DNA of 64,000 nt from Chitinophaga sp. CB10 (GCA_001870995.2 MLAV02000025.1:1-64000); one strand, 5' to 3'. Positions 52,708 through 61,767 are shown, numbered from the stretch's first letter. Notes: generated by a model not told the origin, from the sequence alone. Numbers and translations: made by a program.

Positions 52708-53157
52708 TTATCCCGCTTCTTCCTCGTTGAGGGTGGCTATCAGCTGATTTAACGTCTGCACGAGGGCGCCCAGGTCCGCCGCGGTAATATCTTTAGAAAG
52801 CAGGCAGGCGGCCATTTCCGAGGGAATGGTCGCCGCTTGTTCTTTCAGTTTCCGGCCTTTTGCCGTGAGGGAAACGATTACTTTCCGTTCATCTTCCCGG
52901 GATTTTTTGCGGGTGAGCATGCCCATTGCTTCCAGGCGTTGCAGCAATGGTGTAACGGTGTTGGTGTTAAGCAGTAACTGCTGTACAATAAAACTTACCG
53001 GCACCTGGTCCGTTTCCCATAATACGAGCATCACCAGGTATTGCGGGTAGCTGAGCCCCAGCTGATCCAGGTAGGGCGTGTATTTCCGGGTAATTAGCCT
53101 GGAGGCGGCATACAAGGGAAAGCAGATCTGATCGGCAAGTTTTAATGTAGGTTCCAT
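52708..53157 (-). CDS. ohrR: OhrR-type MarR-family peroxide-sensing repressor
   Basis: 149 residues. A MarR winged helix preceded by the OhrR hallmark region: C12 in ADQICFPLYAASRLITRKYTP is the reactive cysteine that senses organic hydroperoxides, followed by LGLSYPQYLVMLVLWE. The DNA-binding helix and the wing with KSREDERKVIVSLTAKG are clear. It lies 4 bases after ohr. It should repress the operon through the palindrome at 53634-53659 and release it when C12 is oxidised. Confidence 0.92.
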   Translation of the reverse strand: MEPTLKLADQICFPLYAASRLITRKYTPYLDQLGLSYPQYLVMLVLWETDQVPVSFIVQQLLLNTNTVTPLLQRLEAMGMLTRKKSREDERKVIVSLTAKGRKLKEQAATIPSEMAACLLSKDITAADLGALVQTLNQLIATLNEEEAG

Positions 53158-53161
53158 TATT

Positions 53162-53590
53162 TTAATATTCTTCTTCCAGCAAAGTTAACTTAACATCTAC
53201 GTTATTTCGCAATGCATTGGAATAAGGGCAAACCTGGTGCGCGGTTTCCAGGAGTTTTTGCGCCTGATCGCGGGGGATGCCCATGATGGCAACATCCAGT
53301 GCTGCGGTGAGTTTAAAGCCGGGATCCGCTTTTTCCAGGCCTACTGTGGCGGTTACTCTTGTTCCGGTCAGTTTGATTTTTTGTTGCGCGGCTACAAAAT
53401 TCAGGGCGCTATCGAAGCAGGCGGCATAACCTGCGGAGAACAGCTGTTCCGGGTTGGTATAGCTGCCGCCGGGGCCACCCATTTCTTTCGGTATGCGGAG
53501 TTCCAGGTTCAGGACGCCGTCTTCTGATTGAACTTTTCCGTTTCTGCCACCGGTCACGGTGGATTTTGTTTGATAGAGTGTATTTGCCAT
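53162..53590 (-). CDS. ohr: Organic hydroperoxide resistance protein Ohr
   Basis: 142 residues from MANTLYQTKSTVTGGRNGKV, the normal Ohr start; the longer open frame upstream runs through the promoter and is rejected. The catalytic cysteines C58 (GYAACFDSAL) and C121 (HQVCPYSNALR) are both present. Ohr is a homodimeric, lipoyl-dependent peroxidase for lipid and organic hydroperoxides in the cytoplasm. It forms an operon with ohrR directly downstream. Confidence 0.96.
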   Translation of the reverse strand: MANTLYQTKSTVTGGRNGKVQSEDGVLNLELRIPKEMGGPGGSYTNPEQLFSAGYAACFDSALNFVAAQQKIKLTGTRVTATVGLEKADPGFKLTAALDVAIMGIPRDQAQKLLETAHQVCPYSNALRNNVDVKLTLLEEEY

Positions 53591-53600
53591 GACGTTTAGA

Positions 53601-53659
53601 TTTATATCGTTTACGACACAAATGTAGGGTGAAAATTTATATCGCGAGCGATATAAATT
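53601..53659 (-). promoter_or_regulatory. ohr-ohrR promoter and OhrR operator
   Basis: On the minus strand the -7 box TACATTTG (53619-53626) matches TAnnTTTG. A 26-bp palindrome with 12-base arms AATTTATATCGC / GCGATATAAATT (53634-53645 and 53648-53659) covers the -33 region. A further half-site TTTATATCG lies at 53601-53609, just downstream of the start of transcription. Good fit to autorepression by OhrR. Confidence 0.75.
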
Positions 53660-53759
53660 CTTTTTGACAATTGGAAGACAATTTATCCCCACTGCCACCC
53701 CATTGCACGCCAAACCCGGATATTTAGCCATAACCGCCGGCAATCCAAACCCTCAACAT

Positions 53760-55283
53760 ATGAACCTTATTCAACTACTTTCACAACAACCTTACCTTAC
53801 CCGCGAACGGGAGCCTTTCGGGGCTTTTGTATTTCGCCGCCCTGCCAACAGAAAGTATTTGCTCGCAGCCCTCGTGTTAACAGCCGTGCAGTTCATTGTG
53901 TTTAAGCTGCTGTATCCGTTTCCGGATTTCATCTCCGACTCCTCCAACTATGTAGACACTAACCTGGAACACCTCCGGGTGAACATCTGGCCCGTAGGAT
54001 ACCCGTTTTTCCTGCGCCTCGTACACCTGGTTTCACCATCGCACCTGTGGCTGGTAGCAGTGCAATACCTCGTGCTGCAGGCTGCCTTACTATACCTGTT
54101 TTATACCGCGTTATACCTGCTCGATTTACAAGGCTGGAATAAACGCATCTTTTTTATCTTCCTGATCGTCAACCCTGCGCTGCTCTACCTCGCCAACTGC
54201 GTGCTAAGCGACGCATTATTCTGTGCCGTGAGCGTAATCATTTTTGCCCAGTACATGTGGATGTTCCGGTCGCCGAAACTGAAGTACCTGCTGATACAGG
54301 GCGTACTGATCGGCATCGCTTTTACCATCCGTTATACCGCCATTTACTATCCGCTGGTAGCTCTGCTGGCGATACCTGTTACCGCATACAGGCTACCGCT
54401 TAAACTGCTCGGCATTGCATTGCCCTGGGCGTTCATCATTCCCTTTATCTACTACACCCAGCAGGAAACGAAGAAGATTACCGGCCATCCGGAATTCTCC
54501 ATTTTTGGCGGCTGGCAGATCGCCAATAACGCCCTCTATATGTATGGCCATATCCGGGTGGATAGTACGCAGCTGCCGGCGGACCTGCGCCCGCTGGACC
54601 GCTACGCCAAATTATACTTTAAGAAAGTAGCGCCAACAGATGAGCAACTGGCAGAACTGCCCGGCACTTACTTCATCAAAGTACAAAACGCCATATTGAA
54701 GCCTTACTCCTTCGCCTACGGCCCGCCGTTTGAACGCTCCTCGCTGGGGCTGATCAAACTATGGGGCTCCGTATCCCCTACGTATAACAAGTACGGCTGG
54801 TACCTGATCAGGCATTATCCGTTTTCGTTTATGCGGTATTACATGTGGCTGAACACGAAAAATTATTTTAATCCGCACCTGGAAAAATTTACTAACTATA
54901 ATCTTGGGCAGAAAGAAATGTGGCCTTCGCCGCAGCGATGGTTCCAGCTGGAAAGCCCGGCGGTGTTCAAACGCATTCCCACCTGGCCCATGCTGATAGT
55001 GGGTTATTTCTACCGGCTGCTATTCACCGGGCTGAATTTTTATTTCCTCGTATCGGTGGCGTTCCTGTACTTAGGCAGGAAGCATAACAAAGGAACCTAT
55101 GCGTCATTTGCCGGTGTATGGCTGGCGACGGTGTTTGTGGTAATCAATTTTGGATTTAGCGTTTTTGCCACACCGGTGGTATTGCGGTACCAGTTTATAC
55201 CGCTGATCGTGATGGCGCTGTTTTGCCTGCATATGAATGAATTGCAGGGAGAGGTAAAAAAGAAAGAGCCGGTGGCTGCGTGA
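53760..55283 (+). CDS. Polytopic membrane glycosyltransferase-like protein (GT39/ArnT-like fold)
   Basis: 507 residues from MNLIQLLSQQPYLTREREPF; the longer frame upstream overlaps the Ohr promoter. About 9-10 membrane segments. The early loop DFISDSSNYVDTNLEHLRVNIWPVGYPFFLRL, after TM1, has the acidic residues and G-Y-P-x-F/L pattern seen in GT-C transferases that use polyprenyl-phosphate sugars. The C-terminal third is partly periplasmic. Its acceptor is unknown; a GT2 gene at 57852 may supply related glycans. Confidence 0.65.
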   Translation: MNLIQLLSQQPYLTREREPFGAFVFRRPANRKYLLAALVLTAVQFIVFKLLYPFPDFISDSSNYVDTNLEHLRVNIWPVGYPFFLRLVHLVSPSHLWLVAVQYLVLQAALLYLFYTALYLLDLQGWNKRIFFIFLIVNPALLYLANCVLSDALFCAVSVIIFAQYMWMFRSPKLKYLLIQGVLIGIAFTIRYTAIYYPLVALLAIPVTAYRLPLKLLGIALPWAFIIPFIYYTQQETKKITGHPEFSIFGGWQIANNALYMYGHIRVDSTQLPADLRPLDRYAKLYFKKVAPTDEQLAELPGTYFIKVQNAILKPYSFAYGPPFERSSLGLIKLWGSVSPTYNKYGWYLIRHYPFSFMRYYMWLNTKNYFNPHLEKFTNYNLGQKEMWPSPQRWFQLESPAVFKRIPTWPMLIVGYFYRLLFTGLNFYFLVSVAFLYLGRKHNKGTYASFAGVWLATVFVVINFGFSVFATPVVLRYQFIPLIVMALFCLHMNELQGEVKKKEPVAA

Positions 55284-55290
55284 TAGTTAC

Positions 55291-55360
55291 ATAAAAGCGG
55301 TTAAGGCGCATGGTGATGGAAAACATTCAAAAGCCAACCTGCCATTAACCGCTTTTATGC
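55291..55360. repeat. 15-bp perfect inverted repeat
   Basis: CATAAAAGCGGTTAA (55291-55305) and TTAACCGCTTTTATG (55346-55360) pair perfectly around a 40-base loop, just after the stop of the membrane glycosyltransferase. It is too widely spaced for a classic terminator and is more likely a processed 3' end or a small mobile-type palindrome. Confidence 0.6.
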
Positions 55361-55454
55361 AAATAACAGCCGCCCATATCAGCGGTAATTATCTGGCAAT
55401 AATTATCCACCCTGCTGCAGCCTCATTGCTTTATGCTCTCCGTAATATTTCACC

Positions 55455-57704
55455 TTATCTCCCCCACACGCCCTCAAATTCATACCTCCCCGCCTTCACC
55501 TTCACCATCTCCTTCCCGGGCACATATACCCGCGCTTCACAGCCCTGCGGCACCTGCACTTTCATCCTGATCTTTTCCCCGTGCAGCTCCCACTCGGACC
55601 TGATCTCCCCATAGGCAGACCTATACCCCGCTTTAGCCCAGGTAAGTCCGCCTCCGGGCTGCGGGCGAATTATCACTTCCCGGTAACCCGGACTACCAGG
55701 CTGAATCCCCCCGACCACCGTATATAACCAGTTGCCCACCGCGCCATACGCATAGTGGTTATACGAAGTAGCCTGCACCGTACTATCCGGCAGTATGGCG
55801 TTCCATTTTTCCCAAATAGTAGTAGCGCCCATTTTCACCGGGTACAACCAGGAAGGATAGGTATCCTGCAGCAGCAGCGCATACGCCGTTTGTAGCTCGC
55901 CATGCTCGCTGAGCGCATGCAATAATCCCGGCGTACCGAGGAAGCCGGTTGCGAGGTGATTACCATTGGCTTTTACCAGCTCCGCCAAACGCCCTGCCGC
56001 CGGCCGTTTCAGGCTATCCGGCAGCATGCCCAGCTCCAGCGCCAGTACATAGGAGGTTTGCGTATCCGGCATGGTACGCCCTCCGGGGCGGAGGTAATGC
56101 ACTGCGAAAGTATCTTTTACCTGTTGCAGCAGTTTCGTATAGGCGGCAACGTCCGCCTGCTTACCCAGCAGCGTGGCGGCATTGACCAGCAGCTGCGTGC
56201 TGTATGCCCAGTAACATTGATCGATATACGGCAGCGAGGTGGAGTCGCCAGGAGCGAGCCAGTCCCCATACCCGTTGGCCGTCCACAACCCGTCCTTACT
56301 GGCGCTCACGATATAGTCCACCCAGGCTTTCATGCTGGGGTATTGCTTTTCCAGTACGCGCGCATCCCCATACACCTGGTACATTTCCCAGGGGATGATC
56401 GTGGCCGCATCGCTCCACCCCGCAATACCATTGCGCCGCGGCGGTTGCAGGTTGCGGTATATCCAGGGTATCAGCTGCGGCACGGACCCGTTATCCCGCT
56501 GATCGGCGGCCAGGTCCTGCAGCCATTTAAAATAAAAATCCTTTACATCGAAGTTGAAGGCCGCCGTGCGGAAAAAGACCTGCGCATCGCCCGTCCAGCC
56601 AAGCCGCTCGCTGCGCTGCGGGCAATCCGTAGGAATATCCAGGAAGTTCCCTTTCAGGCTCCAGGTAATATTATGCTGTAATTGATTCAATAATGGGTTG
56701 GAGCAGCTGAAAGTACCCGCTGGCGGCATCTCCGTGTACAGCGCCACCGCAGTCAGTTGCTCCGGCCTAACTGTTGCGCCGGTGATTTTTGCATAGCGGA
56801 AGCCATGCCAGGTGAAAATCGGTTCCAGGGTTTGCTCCCCATCTTTCAGTATATACGTATCCGTTGCTTTGGCTTCCCGGAGGTTGCCGGTATAAAAGTT
56901 CCCTTGCTTATCGAGTACTTCCGCATGCTGCACGGTAACGGTATCCCCTTTGCGGCCTTTTACTTTCAGCGCTACCCAGCCCGCGAGGTTCTGCCCGAAG
57001 TCCGCCAGCTGGCTGCCATCCGGCGCAGTGAATACTTTCAGCGCCGGGAACTTTTCCTGCTTCCGGACGCCCTTGCCGATGGTGGGTACCAGCACCTCCT
57101 TACTATATTCCGCCAGCTTTACCGGGGCCCAGCCACCCGGCTGCAAATTGGCATCATACACTATGCCGCCATAAAGATCCGCCTGTAAAACAGGGCCGGT
57201 ACCTGCTTCCCAGGAAGCGTCCGTAGGGATTTCCCGTACGCTGCCGTCCCTGTACCGCAGTACAACCAGCGCAATGATCGCCGCATCGCTGCCATAATTA
57301 TCGCGCTGCATCAGCCCCCCAAACGGGCCGCGGTACCAGCCTTCGCCAACGGCTACACGCAGCTCCGCGCTACCCTTGCGCAACAGCGGCAACAGGTCGT
57401 ACTCCTGGTATTGCAGGCGCTTGTCATAACTCGTCCATCCCGGGGCAAAATAATCCTCCCCTATCTTCCGGTTATTCAACCAGGCTTCGTAAATGCCATG
57501 CGCGGTGATATACAGGGTAGCGGATGCCAGCGGCTTATCCACCGTAAAAACTTTCCGGTAATAGGGACTGGGCCTCGCCGCCGTATCTGCTCCATGAGCA
57601 AACATAATCCAGCTGCAACGGTTACTCCAATCCGGCGCCTGCGCAGCCGCCTGGCGGCAAACAAACAAACTGGCCAACAGTAGGATAATCCCGGGAATTT
57701 TCAT
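55455..57704 (-). CDS. Secreted GH78 alpha-L-rhamnosidase 2
   Basis: 749 residues with a signal peptide (MKIPGIILLLASLFVCRQAAA). Domain order as in Bac_rhamnosid: beta-sandwich with ATLYITAHGIYEAWLNNRKIG and AELRVAVGEGWYRG, then the catalytic (alpha/alpha)6 barrel with TDCPQRSERLGWTGDAQ carrying the acidic residues, and a C-terminal beta domain (GYRSAYGEIRSEWEL). It is shorter than the rhamnosidase at 21102 because it lacks the N-terminal fibronectin-like domain. It probably releases L-rhamnose from pectin or plant glycosides. Confidence 0.93.
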   Translation of the reverse strand: MKIPGIILLLASLFVCRQAAAQAPDWSNRCSWIMFAHGADTAARPSPYYRKVFTVDKPLASATLYITAHGIYEAWLNNRKIGEDYFAPGWTSYDKRLQYQEYDLLPLLRKGSAELRVAVGEGWYRGPFGGLMQRDNYGSDAAIIALVVLRYRDGSVREIPTDASWEAGTGPVLQADLYGGIVYDANLQPGGWAPVKLAEYSKEVLVPTIGKGVRKQEKFPALKVFTAPDGSQLADFGQNLAGWVALKVKGRKGDTVTVQHAEVLDKQGNFYTGNLREAKATDTYILKDGEQTLEPIFTWHGFRYAKITGATVRPEQLTAVALYTEMPPAGTFSCSNPLLNQLQHNITWSLKGNFLDIPTDCPQRSERLGWTGDAQVFFRTAAFNFDVKDFYFKWLQDLAADQRDNGSVPQLIPWIYRNLQPPRRNGIAGWSDAATIIPWEMYQVYGDARVLEKQYPSMKAWVDYIVSASKDGLWTANGYGDWLAPGDSTSLPYIDQCYWAYSTQLLVNAATLLGKQADVAAYTKLLQQVKDTFAVHYLRPGGRTMPDTQTSYVLALELGMLPDSLKRPAAGRLAELVKANGNHLATGFLGTPGLLHALSEHGELQTAYALLLQDTYPSWLYPVKMGATTIWEKWNAILPDSTVQATSYNHYAYGAVGNWLYTVVGGIQPGSPGYREVIIRPQPGGGLTWAKAGYRSAYGEIRSEWELHGEKIRMKVQVPQGCEARVYVPGKEMVKVKAGRYEFEGVWGR

Positions 57705-57851
57705 AATGGTGTCATTGTGATATGGAAATCGTACTGCATAATAAGTATTTCCTGCCTGCAGTTCCTGAATCAGATGTTAACGACTGAAAAAATTTTAAGA
57801 GCGAAGCCAATGCAGTGCCTAAGGTTAAATTTAAGTTATAAACCGGTTACT

Positions 57852-58691
57852 ATGATAAATGGTCAGAAAGTGGTAGTGGTACTGCCTGCCTATAATGCGG
57901 ATAAAACCCTGCAAATCACGTATGAAGAAATAGACCGACAGATCGTGGATGACATCATCCTCGTGGACGATTGCAGCAAAGACAATACCGTGGCCGTTGC
58001 GCAGCATATCGGCATCCATTACATCATCCGTCATGAAAAAAATAAAGGATACGGCGGCAACCAGAAATCCTGCTACCGGAAAGCATTGGAGCTCGGGGCA
58101 GACATCGTGATCATGCTGCACCCGGATTACCAGTACACCCCGCAACTCCTCGGCGCCATGGCTTCCATCATCGGCAACAACGTATATCCGGTGGTGTTTG
58201 GCAGCCGCATCCTCGGTATGGGCGCGCTGAAAGGAGGCATGCCTTTATATAAATATTTATTTAACAGGTTACTGACTATCACTCAAAACATACTGATGCG
58301 GCAGAAACTTTCTGAATACCATACCGGCTATCGCGCCTTCCACCGCAAAGTGCTGGAAAATATCCCGTTCGAAAAATGCTCGGACGATTTTGTATTCGAT
58401 AACGAAATGGTCGCGCAGATCTTCTACGCCGGCTTTGAAATCGGGGAAGTCACCTGCCCTACCCGCTACTTTAAAGAAGCGTCTTCTATCAACTTCCGCC
58501 GCAGCAGTATATACGGACTCGGTGTGCTCAAAGTAAGCTTCCAGTACTTCTTCCAGCGCCTCGGCCTCGGTAAATACCGCATTTTTGACGGCATCCGCCA
58601 CAACGCCTTTGCCGGCCGCAAAGGCCCCGTAGACGTGCAAACGCTTCACGCAGAACATTTACGGCAACAGGAAAAACTGCAATCCCGGTAA
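57852..58691 (+). CDS. GT2-family glycosyltransferase
   Basis: 279-280 residues from MINGQKVVVVLPAYNADKTL, the typical GT2 start; upstream in-frame codons are rejected. A GT-A fold with IILVDDCSKDNT (nucleotide-binding) and MLHPDYQY in place of the DxD region, then RAFHRKVLENIPF and FDNEMVAQI near the catalytic site. There is no transmembrane tail, so it is cytoplasmic. It resembles polyprenyl-phosphate-mannose / dolichyl-phosphate sugar synthase-like enzymes and could feed the GT-C protein at 53760 (inference). Confidence 0.9.
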   Translation: MINGQKVVVVLPAYNADKTLQITYEEIDRQIVDDIILVDDCSKDNTVAVAQHIGIHYIIRHEKNKGYGGNQKSCYRKALELGADIVIMLHPDYQYTPQLLGAMASIIGNNVYPVVFGSRILGMGALKGGMPLYKYLFNRLLTITQNILMRQKLSEYHTGYRAFHRKVLENIPFEKCSDDFVFDNEMVAQIFYAGFEIGEVTCPTRYFKEASSINFRRSSIYGLGVLKVSFQYFFQRLGLGKYRIFDGIRHNAFAGRKGPVDVQTLHAEHLRQQEKLQSR

Positions 58692-58703
58692 TATCTCACC
58701 TGG

Positions 58704-58754
58704 AGCCAAATTCCAAAACACCAAATTCCAATACACCAAATTCCACTACACCAC
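58704..58754. repeat. 15-bp tandem repeat, three copies
   Basis: CACCAAATTCCAATA-type units follow each other at 58704-58718, 58719-58733 and 58734-58748, with a partial fourth. Noncoding, between the GT2 and acetyltransferase genes. Confidence 0.7.
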
Positions 58755-58878
58755 CAGGAAATTATTTCCCATATCCCCCCCATACCCCACGAAAACAATT
58801 TCATTTCCTTCCGCCAGAATTGTAATTTTGCCGGCGACAAACAGGAATTATCTCTATTTAGCCAGAACGAAAATTACA

Positions 58879-59325
58879 ATGTCCGTATCAATTTCACGAC
58901 TCACTGCGGCCGACCTGCCCGCGTTTATCTCCATCCTGCATATCTATGAAGAAGTTTTTGAGATGGAAGCATTCAGTTTACCGGCTGAAAATTACCTGGT
59001 TCGACTACTGAGCAACAAAGATTTTATCGTAATGGCCGCCAAAGATGAAAACGGCAAAGTACTCGGCGGACTCACCGCGTATGTACTCCCCTCCTACTTT
59101 GAAGAAACCGCGGAAGTGTACCTGTACGACCTCGCCGTAGACCCTGCGGAACAGCGCCGCGGCCTCGGCAGCATGCTGCTCAATGGCCTGAAGGACTACT
59201 GCCGGCAGGAAAACATCGGCGAATTCTTTGTTCAGGCCATGGAAGGCGACACAGAAGCCATGCGCTTTTACAACGCCACCGGCGGTAAGCCTATGCGCGT
59301 TATCCATTACGACTACCAAGTTTAG
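58879..59325 (+). CDS. GNAT acetyltransferase resembling aminoglycoside 3-N-acetyltransferase I
   Basis: 148 residues from MSVSISRLTAADLPAFISIL. The GNAT core closely follows the AAC(3)-I pattern: VLGGLTAYVLP, then VYLYDLAVDPAEQRRGLGSMLL (acetyl-CoA loop), then FFVQAMEGDTEAMRFYNATGG where AAC(3)-I enzymes have a similar VQADYGDDPAVALYTKLG region. Whether it confers gentamicin resistance is unknown; many chromosomal homologues act on other amines. It stands alone on the plus strand with no integron or mobile signs. Confidence 0.82.
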   Translation: MSVSISRLTAADLPAFISILHIYEEVFEMEAFSLPAENYLVRLLSNKDFIVMAAKDENGKVLGGLTAYVLPSYFEETAEVYLYDLAVDPAEQRRGLGSMLLNGLKDYCRQENIGEFFVQAMEGDTEAMRFYNATGGKPMRVIHYDYQV

Positions 59326-59429
59326 CTACCCTGCCAATATCCGGCATACCGCCGGGATACTCCCTGCAAGGGCAGGCGGCGCCACCGCCTCCCGCCCTTA
59401 TATCTTTCCCCATAATCCCCAAAATTTCC

Positions 59430-59458
59430 TACCTTCGAAAAAAAATACCAGTTAGTAT
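59430..59458 (+). promoter_or_regulatory. tetR-type promoter with operator 1
   Basis: A -7-like box TACCTTCG (59430-59437) is followed by ATACCAGTTAGTAT (59445-59458), ending 3 bases before the TetR ATG. The identical 14 bases occur again upstream of the next gene (60066-60079). Placement over the transcription start suggests autorepression. Confidence 0.65.
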
Positions 59459-59461
59459 CCA

Positions 59462-60049
59462 ATGGCCAAAAAATCGCAGGAAACACGGCTGACCATTCTC
59501 CAAAAAGCGCTGGAACTCATCTACGTGCAAGGCTTCCAGGCCACCAGCATCGACGATATCATCGCTACCACCCGCGTCACCAAAGGCGCCTTCTTCTACC
59601 ATTTTAAAAACAAGGAGGAAATGGGGCTGGCCATGATCCGGGAAGTACTCTACCCCGGCATGCGCATGGCCATGGTAGAGCCCCTGCAACGAGGAGAAGA
59701 CCCCGTTGCGGAAATCTACGCCATGATGAAAGCCCTGCTCCTCAGCCCCGTATTCCAGGTGAAATACGGTTGCCCCGCCGTCAACCTCATCGATGAACTG
59801 GCCCCGCTCAACGCCTCCTTCAGCGAAGCTTTGGGCCTGCTGGTCATACAATGGCGGGAAGCCATCGAACAATGCCTCCTCAAAGGCAAACAAAACGGCC
59901 ATATCCGCAAGGATGTCAATTGCAGCCAGGCAGGACTGTTCATCGTCAGCGGCTACTCCGGCATCCGCAACATGGGCAAAATCCTCGGTAAATCCTGCTA
60001 TACCCCCTACCTCAAATCCTTAAAAGCATACCTGTACACGCTGCAATAA
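59462..60049 (+). CDS. TetR/AcrR-family transcriptional regulator
   Basis: 195 residues. The N-terminal helix-turn-helix is clear (TRLTILQKALELIYVQGFQATSIDDIIATTRVTKGAFFYHFKNKEEM). The C-terminal ligand domain is of the type that includes TetR_C-like helices with KYGCPAVNLIDELA. It probably represses itself and the membrane gene at 60116, since the same 14-base operator precedes both. The ligand is unknown. Confidence 0.92.
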   Translation: MAKKSQETRLTILQKALELIYVQGFQATSIDDIIATTRVTKGAFFYHFKNKEEMGLAMIREVLYPGMRMAMVEPLQRGEDPVAEIYAMMKALLLSPVFQVKYGCPAVNLIDELAPLNASFSEALGLLVIQWREAIEQCLLKGKQNGHIRKDVNCSQAGLFIVSGYSGIRNMGKILGKSCYTPYLKSLKAYLYTLQ

Positions 60050-60063
60050 TTTTTTCATAAAAA

Positions 60064-60095
60064 ACATACCAGTTAGTATGTTTTTATTATTTTTG
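60064..60095 (+). promoter_or_regulatory. Promoter of the 60116 gene with TetR operator 2
   Basis: ACATACCAGTTAGTATGT (60064-60081) has 6-base inverted arms ACATAC/GTATGT and contains the 14-base core found before tetR. It sits in the -33 position relative to a perfect -7 box TATTTTTG (60088-60095). Confidence 0.75.
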
Positions 60096-60115
60096 AGGCC
60101 CATAACAACAAACCT

Positions 60116-60580
60116 ATGTATTCTTTTCTTTTGGCTCTGCATTCGCTGGTACGCTGGCTGGTAGTCATCACCCTGGCAGCCTCTGTCATCAACGCCTACC
60201 GCGGCTGGCTCGGCGCGCGCCCATTCGGCGCAGGCAGCAGGCGGCTGCGCATGGCAACCGTTACCATCGCGCATATACAGCTGATACTCGGCATTTGCCT
60301 ATACATTATCAGCCCGGTAGTGAAGTACTTCCTGGAAAATTTCGGGACAGCGGTAAAAATGCGGGAGATGCGGTTTTTCGGCATGGAACACAGTTCCATG
60401 ATGCTGCTGAGCATCGTACTCCTCACCATCGGCTCGGCAAAAGCCAAACGGAAGTCCACCTCCAGGGAACAGTATAAAACCATCGCCATCTGGTACAGCA
60501 TCGCGTTCGTTATCCTGTTCTTTTCCATCCCCTGGGGCTTTTCGCCGCTTACGCACCGGCCTTACTTCCGGGCGTTTTAA
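60116..60580 (+). CDS. Four-TM membrane protein of unknown function, probable TetR target
   Basis: 154 residues with four membrane helices (about 4-24, 43-68, 85-103, 123-143). Histidines lie at helix positions (LLALHSLVRW, TVTIAHIQLILGICLY, FFGMEHSSMMLL), a pattern seen in small haem-binding or quinone-linked membrane proteins, but I do not recognise a named family. Its promoter carries the TetR operator, so it is probably induced with tetR. Its stop overlaps the convergent DUF695 gene by 4 bases. Confidence 0.75.
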   Translation: MYSFLLALHSLVRWLVVITLAASVINAYRGWLGARPFGAGSRRLRMATVTIAHIQLILGICLYIISPVVKYFLENFGTAVKMREMRFFGMEHSSMMLLSIVLLTIGSAKAKRKSTSREQYKTIAIWYSIAFVILFFSIPWGFSPLTHRPYFRAF

Positions 60581-61680
60581 TTCGTAGTGATAAAGCGATT
60601 GAAAGTGCGCCAGTACTTGTCCTTATAAATGGCATAGCTCAGCTGCAAATCGTTGGTAAGAGCCAGGGGCGCATCTTTCAGGGCCTTCGCCGGCTTGCGG
60701 AATTCCTTGCAGGCATAAAAAATGGTACGGGTATTTTCCGCCGTCTGCCGGCCAATGTTGATGTAGCCCTCCTCCGGCTTCAGCGCGGCGCTGATGACTT
60801 CTTCAATTTCTTCCAGCTCCCGGTAGGTATCATTGTCCGGCATGCCGGTTTGCTCATTGCCTTTGAAGCGGATTTCAATCACCATCACCCAGGGGTGCGA
60901 GGCCTTGTATTCCCATTGCAGCACGTCCGTATTTACCACGGCCAGCAGGCGGTTCCCGGAAGTCAATTCCGCTTCCAGCACGGAATAGTTATCCTGCGCC
61001 GTATCCCGGAACGCCTCTTCGCTCTTCTCAATGAATTCTTTTTCCCGCCAGAGTAAATAGTCTTTCAGCTTCGTGATGGGAATCAGGTCCGGCTGGCCGG
61101 CCGCGCGGCCCGTCACCGACAGGTTATCCACTGCGGTGGCAAAACGCAGCTCCCCCAAAAAGTTGTCGAGAAAAATATAGATACCGCTGAGGATATTGTC
61201 CCGCAGGGTTTCGTCGTAATCGTCGTACACGATGGTGATGTCAATTTCGTCCGGGTACTCCGGATGTTCGTTCGGATAGAAGTGAATATTCTCCGGCTGG
61301 AAGCTCAGCTCTCCCATCTGTATTTTCGCGGAAGTGATGTCAGATGCCGGCTTCAGCGCCGTAAACCGCCAGTTGGGCAGCCGGGGCGCAGCCGCCACCA
61401 GCTCTTCCACGAAAGGAATGGTTTTGATATTGCCATCCGCCGTGACGATCAGTTCCGCCGTATCCTTATCCGCCATCCCGGCCAGGAAAAAGAAGCCTTC
61501 ATTCACCCGCCTCAGTTCCGCCGTGAGCTGGTCAAAGAAATCTTCTTCCAGGTCCTTCTTGCTTTTCAGGGCTTTAAAGAATTGCTTTTCGTGCTGCTGA
61601 AACCATTTCCAAAAATTATTGTAACCATCAGCCTGGTTGTCCGTCTTATCCTTTCCAAATAATTTACTAAGCAATCCCAT
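60577..61680 (-). CDS. DUF695-domain protein
   Basis: 367 residues with no signal peptide. The N-terminal region has YNNFWKWFQQHEKQFFKALK, followed by acidic beta regions (EIDITIVYDDYDETLRDN). The C-terminal about 120 residues fit DUF695 (HPWVMVIEIRF; LEEIEEVISAALKPEEGYINIGRQTAENTRTIFYA). A cytoplasmic protein of unknown role. Convergent, with a 4-base overlap, with the membrane gene at 60116. Confidence 0.75.
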   Translation of the reverse strand: MGLLSKLFGKDKTDNQADGYNNFWKWFQQHEKQFFKALKSKKDLEEDFFDQLTAELRRVNEGFFFLAGMADKDTAELIVTADGNIKTIPFVEELVAAAPRLPNWRFTALKPASDITSAKIQMGELSFQPENIHFYPNEHPEYPDEIDITIVYDDYDETLRDNILSGIYIFLDNFLGELRFATAVDNLSVTGRAAGQPDLIPITKLKDYLLWREKEFIEKSEEAFRDTAQDNYSVLEAELTSGNRLLAVVNTDVLQWEYKASHPWVMVIEIRFKGNEQTGMPDNDTYRELEEIEEVISAALKPEEGYINIGRQTAENTRTIFYACKEFRKPAKALKDAPLALTNDLQLSYAIYKDKYWRTFNRFITTN

Positions 61681-61767
61681 TGTAACAATTTTTACGAAAA
61701 TAAATAGTTTGGCGCTTATAGCAATAATCCCGGCAGCGCCTTATCTTGGCGTATTATTACTATTTTC

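Noticed and set aside
53591..53743. N-terminal extension of Ohr
   Set aside because: The extension spans the -7 box and the OhrR palindrome; Ohr proteins start at the MANTLYQ-type sequence.
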